A DNA stretch of 64,000 bases from Amycolatopsis sp. 195334CR (GTDB lineage: Bacteria; Actinomycetota; Actinomycetes; Mycobacteriales; Pseudonocardiaceae). Positions 61,501 through 64,000 of the stretch are shown in pieces. The translations under genes and the position numbers were made by a program. Each line of letters begins with the position of its first letter. The first letter of the stretch is position 1. The notes under the pieces were generated by a model. The model did no database searches, was not told the DNA's origin, and worked only from the letters and a program-made list of their open reading frames with translations. The DNA is taken from NCBI RefSeq assembly GCF_017309385.1, contig NZ_JAFJMJ010000004.1, positions 248,001 to 312,000 on the forward strand. Direction: 5' to 3'.

Positions 61501-64000
61501 CGTCGCCGTGGTCGGTCTCGTGCGTGACTTCACCGTAGTTGTTGTACTGCCAGGTTTTGTGCTTGCGCTTGCAGTCCGCGCCGGGGCAGGCCGGTCCGGT
61601 GTGGACCTGCTCCCAGGTGGCGGTGCGCAGCGCCGTTCTCGGCAGTGTCGCGGTGGTGGCGTACTCGTGGACCGTCGAGGTGAGCAGCCCGCCGTCGCCG
61701 CCGCGGCGTTCGACGCGTTCGGGTTCGAACAACGCGGGCAGGTCCTGGCGGTACTGGGTTTCGGTGGTCGGGCACGCGGTTTCCCCCGCGATGCAGGGCT
61801 GGGTCTCCTTCTGCGAGCGGAACCCGAGCGAACGCCGTTCGGCCAGGTCGTAGCGGCCCTCCGCGTAGCTGTAGCCGGTGGTGGCCGTGGCGCCCCGGCC
61901 GTCGCCGGTGGTCACCGCGGTGGCCGTCTGCGTGATCGGCGGGTTGCCGGCGTTCGGCCAGGCGGTGGACGGGGTGTAGGCGACCGAGGTGGTCCCGCCC
62001 CATTCGTTCGTGCGCGAGGTCAGCACGTCGGGCACGGCGTTGCCGGGACTCCAGACGCGCCTGCCCTTGTTGAGGCTGAACGGGATCGAGTGCAGCTCCA
62101 CCACCTCGGGGAGCCCGTCGCCGTTGACGTCCGCGTCGAGGAACTCGGTGCCGCAGTGACCCTTGTCGGAGCAGGTGAAGCTGCCCATCGCGGTGTCGGT
62201 CGCGCCGGCGGTGAAGCCGCTGCCGGTGGACAGCCAGATCCGGCGGCGCGAGGACAGGCCGTACGGGGAGACCTCGACCAGGTCCACCCGGTCGTCCCCG
62301 TTGACGTCGACGGGCAGGTGCTTGGCCGAGCCGGCCGAGGGCATGGCGGTGTCGGTGGCGGTGAGCGTGTAGCCGTAGCCGGTGGAGAGCCAGACCCGGC
62401 GGGTGTAGGTGCTCAGGAAGGGGTACAGCTCGATCATGTCGGCCTTGGTGTCGCCGTTGACGTCGGCCACGTAGTACCGGCTGCCCGCGCCGTCCGCCTT
62501 CGGTGTGCTCCAGGAGATGCCCGAATCGGTGGCCCCGGCGGTGAACCCGGTACCGGTGGACAGCCAGATGCGGCGCGCGCCCGACGAGCCGAACACGGGG
62601 TAGATCTCGACGAGGTCCGACTTGCCGTCGCCGTTGACGTCGGCGGGGTGGAACTGGCGGTCCGCGGTGTAGGGGATGCCCGTCTCGTGCGAGGCCAGCG
62701 TGAAGCCGGTGCCGTCGGACAGCCAGGTGGCGCGGCAGTAGTGCACCGGGAAAAGGCCGCAGGAGTACAGCTCCAGCAGATCGGATTTCCCGTCCCCGTT
62801 GACGTCCATCGGCAGGAAGCGCGAGTTGTCGCTCTTGGGCCCGTGGGCCGAGCCGGTCGAGGCGAGGGTGAAGCCGGTGCCGTTGGAGGTCCACACCCGC
62901 CTGCCCCAGGCGAAGCCGCTGGGGTAGATCTCGACGACGTCGGTCTTGCCGTCGGCGTTGACGTCCCCGGGCAGGAACCGGGCATCGGTGCTCAGCGCCA
63001 TGCCGCCCTCCTCGGCGGCCTTGGTGAACCCGGTGCCGTCGGAGATCCAGCTGCGGCGCTGGGAGCCGAAGCCGTACGGGTGGATCTCCAGCATGTCGCC
63101 GCGGCCGTCGCCGTTGATGTCCATCGGCAGGTAGCGGCTGCTGGTGGACGACGCCATCGCGGAGTCATGGGCACCGGCGGTGAACACCGGATCGCCAGGG
63201 CGGTAGGCCGCGGTGGTGGCGGGCATGGCGGTGCCGCCGGTGACGGTGCCCGAGGCGTCGAGCACGGCGTCCCGGCCGTACTGCCGCACGCCGGTGAGCA
63301 GCGAGCGGGCGGTGGCGCCGCTGGCGGTGTAGGCGAGCTGGTAGGCGCGCAGGCGTTGCCCGCCGACGCCCACGTCGATGGTCTTGACCCGGTTGGGCAC
63401 GGAGAGCAGGCCGCCGTTGCCGGTGGCGCTCTGCTCGACGTCGGGCCGCGGCTCGTAGTGGAACTTCACCGTGGTGCCGTTGTAGGTCACCGAGTCGAGC
63501 TGGTCCGCGGCCCAGTGGTAGGCGACGGTGTTGCCGGAGGTGTCGCTGACCTCGGTCAGCCCCCAGCGGAAGGTTTCGGCACCGGCGGTGGCGGTCGGGG
63601 CGAAGACGCGCTGGACGCCGTCCTTGCCGGTCACCGTCCAGCGGCTGGCGGCACCGGTCCCGGTCAGCGCGATCCGCAGGTACCGCTCGGTCTTGGTCGA
63701 GTGCGTGCCACCGGTGGTGCAGCTGGGGCTCGCGCTACCGGCCGCGCACGGCACCAGTTCGACGCCGTCGACGAGGTAACCGTCCGACGCGTCGTACCTC
63801 GGCGCGCCCCGGCCGGCCCCCGCCCGCTCGACCCGGCTGACCCCGACCAGGTCCCAGCCCACCCCGAACGCCCCGTTCCCGGCACCCGATTCGTAGGACA
63901 GCGACAGGCGCGGCGTGATCTCCCGGAACTCGGGCACGGCGATCTCGATCTCGTCGCTGAAGGAGCCCCGGCCGTCCACACTCCACGACTTGGGTGGCGC
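58559..64000 (-). CDS. Large SpvB/VCBS/RHS-repeat protein, N-terminus beyond window
   Basis: At least 1813 codons; the frame is open to the right edge, so the true start is outside (an internal GTG at 63979 is unlikely to be it). Domains in order: SpvB-like (GSFSDEIEIAVPEF, GNGAFGVGWDL), about seven FG-GAP/VCBS repeats (D-V-N-G-D-G-K-S-D-L-x-E), a TcdB-like middle, then many YD repeats and an RHS core (GLLFLHARYYDPELGRFLSP). The DPxG-type processing site is replaced by N-N-R-D-I-T-G-L. A Gly/Ser linker and a ~140-residue C-terminal cargo (VSWLKAVTRKVTETKFEYVA ... GCRDGLFC) follow; I do not recognise it. Such proteins are polymorphic toxins or secreted wall proteins. No immunity gene follows on this strand. 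Confidence 0.92.
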   Translation of the reverse strand, partial: APPKSWSVDGRGSFSDEIEIAVPEFREITPRLSLSYESGAGNGAFGVGWDLVGVSRVERAGAGRGAPRYDASDGYLVDGVELVPCAAGSASPSCTTGGTHSTKTERYLRIALTGTGAASRWTVTGKDGVQRVFAPTATAGAETFRWGLTEVSDTSGNTVAYHWAADQLDSVTYNGTTVKFHYEPRPDVEQSATGNGGLLSVPNRVKTIDVGVGGQRLRAYQLAYTASGATARSLLTGVRQYGRDAVLDASGTVTGGTAMPATTAAYRPGDPVFTAGAHDSAMASSTSSRYLPMDINGDGRGDMLEIHPYGFGSQRRSWISDGTGFTKAAEEGGMALSTDARFLPGDVNADGKTDVVEIYPSGFAWGRRVWTSNGTGFTLASTGSAHGPKSDNSRFLPMDVNGDGKSDLLELYSCGLFPVHYCRATWLSDGTGFTLASHETGIPYTADRQFHPADVNGDGKSDLVEIYPVFGSSGARRIWLSTGTGFTAGATDSGISWSTPKADGAGSRYYVADVNGDTKADMIELYPFLSTYTRRVWLSTGYGYTLTATDTAMPSAGSAKHLPVDVNGDDRVDLVEVSPYGLSSRRRIWLSTGSGFTAGATDTAMGSFTCSDKGHCGTEFLDADVNGDGLPEVVELHSIPFSLNKGRRVWSPGNAVPDVLTSRTNEWGGTTSVAYTPSTAWPNAGNPPITQTATAVTTGDGRGATATTGYSYAEGRYDLAERRSLGFRSQKETQPCIAGETACPTTETQYRQDLPALFEPERVERRGGDGGLLTSTVHEYATTATLPRTALRTATWEQVHTGPACPGADCKRKHKTWQYNNYGEVTHETDHGDADSPGDERTTVTTFVPNTAAYLVGKPASVTLHQGAGTTGPRLAETRTHYDGAANWDQAPSAGLDTATARWLSDPDSFVVTGKERDSWGNVTAETTAIGARKTTTFDPDYHRFALAETNALNQTTTKEWDPVCGVPTRTTDLNGQVTTLAYDPLCRLVERAGPGGRFERHARIGLGDPAAQHELVERPSADGTADPLWTKRYLDGHQRAWRTVGKGPGGSGDIHTDTGYTARGQIASKTAAYYWGDPPQPTTYGYDALDRLTRTTFPDGAHQARSYGLWSVTSTDELGHAHTDRFDAQNRRVAREEAAGTAVYAYDPRGNLERSTDPHGNTISYTSDSLGRRIRMTDPDSGAWSYEYDPAGRQTAQTDAKGQRTEFAYDALDRRTGKTSRAGTPEASTATWVHDEPRAGFFNTGKVTTTTDPAGSRTTDHDALGRVVRTVRTTGGATYAFQYGFDAGDRPLWTTYPDGDTQGTAADPLRYDAAGRLRSIPGYVTAARYTADGKLTRIENTNGTVTTRPHDPARGWLTGVSTVRGTATVQDSGYTRNAKGLITAIGSPLPDEAWNYTYDDADQLLTATSAANPALDQTLTYDAIGNPTSNSRLGGYTPDGTRPHAVATAGPHAYTYDAAGLMTTGAGRTMTWDGDNRLASVTKAGHTTAFAYDADGERVQQVDGAVTRHYVGDDFETTPGGAATKYISIAGTLVARADGPTRLWVHTDHLGSVQALTDATGAEVHRKRYRPYGEVLFSGGPLAREPRGFAGQRHDSTGLLFLHARYYDPELGRFLSPDSIIDGEATIGLNRYAYAANNPVNNRDITGLECKKSDSGGKGGGSGGGSCKDESGFVSWLKAVTRKVTETKFEYVAENVLKYALKVKSFPVTNAIVSVEKAWHDQSQATDKLNKEFPTLPPLDPVRGGIYRVSTFVTSLAWNAADNAAFNIPGTIKYAMDYGQWRNFGQAEGKPKPDLVLPVIGQITGCRDGLFC

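Noticed and set aside
63979..63979. GTG at 63979 as the start of the RHS protein
   Set aside because: The frame is open and protein-like to the window edge, and SpvB-type proteins need an N-terminal export region that would lie beyond it.

Overview
The window reads as chromosomal DNA of a filamentous actinomycete, most likely a member of the Pseudonocardiaceae such as Amycolatopsis. G+C is very high, GTG starts are frequent, third codon positions are strongly G/C, and regulators are mostly of actinobacterial type (AfsR/SARP, XRE, LuxR, AraC, tandem Lrp). The genus is an inference from style and gene content. No rRNA, tRNA, CRISPR, insertion sequence or prophage was seen.

Left flank (1-9.9 kb). 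On the minus strand lie a secreted subtilisin-like protease cut by the window edge, two small secreted lamin-tail-domain proteins around an XRE regulator, and an orphan response regulator whose phospho-acceptor Asp is Glu. A tight five-gene operon follows: DHA2 MFS exporter, 3Fe-4S ferredoxin, ferredoxin reductase, cytochrome P450, class C beta-lactamase-fold hydrolase. An array of about nine 11-13 bp direct repeats lies just upstream of the exporter. Next is a 1022-residue AfsR-type regulator (9.9-13.0 kb).

Core (13.3-41.1 kb). This is a nonribosomal peptide cluster that I cannot match to a named product. A rightward unit carries an alanine racemase, a serine-hydroxymethyltransferase homologue lacking the usual catalytic Glu, and an A-T protein. 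The A-domain pocket (DMYHLGLVDK by manual alignment) is close to the serine code, with a Ser-to-Gly change. Together these suggest D-alanine -> alpha-methylserine -> loading on the carrier. A leftward unit of 14 genes, nearly all overlapping or adjacent, runs GNAT acyltransferase, AMP-ligase, aldehyde dehydrogenase, M24 hydrolase, DegT aminotransferase, transketolase N-subunit, transketolase C-subunit, Asp/Glu-racemase-fold enzyme, Fe-alcohol dehydrogenase, a second transketolase C-subunit, a second Fe-alcohol dehydrogenase, M20 hydrolase, C-A-T NRPS, thioesterase. I read it as a pathway that protects an amino acid, reduces it to an aldehyde, adds a ketol with split transketolases, aminates or reduces it, deprotects it and passes it to the NRPS. 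A divergent unit has a LysR regulator, a second C-A-T NRPS with a long low-complexity N-terminus, and an EntS-like exporter.

Right flank (41-64 kb). Ordinary accessory and housekeeping genes: an ArsR/AHSA1/RibD-like operon, a MerR/SDR divergent pair with a clear 19-bp-spacer promoter, a tandem Lrp regulator divergent from an AbgT transporter and a CPG2-like M20 peptidase, an Nramp-like transporter without the metal motifs, LuxR, LacI (two perfect operators upstream) and two AraC regulators, small secreted proteins, a PAP2 phosphatase, an alpha/beta hydrolase and an NmrA-like protein. The window ends inside a large SpvB/VCBS/RHS-repeat protein with an unrecognised C-terminal cargo.
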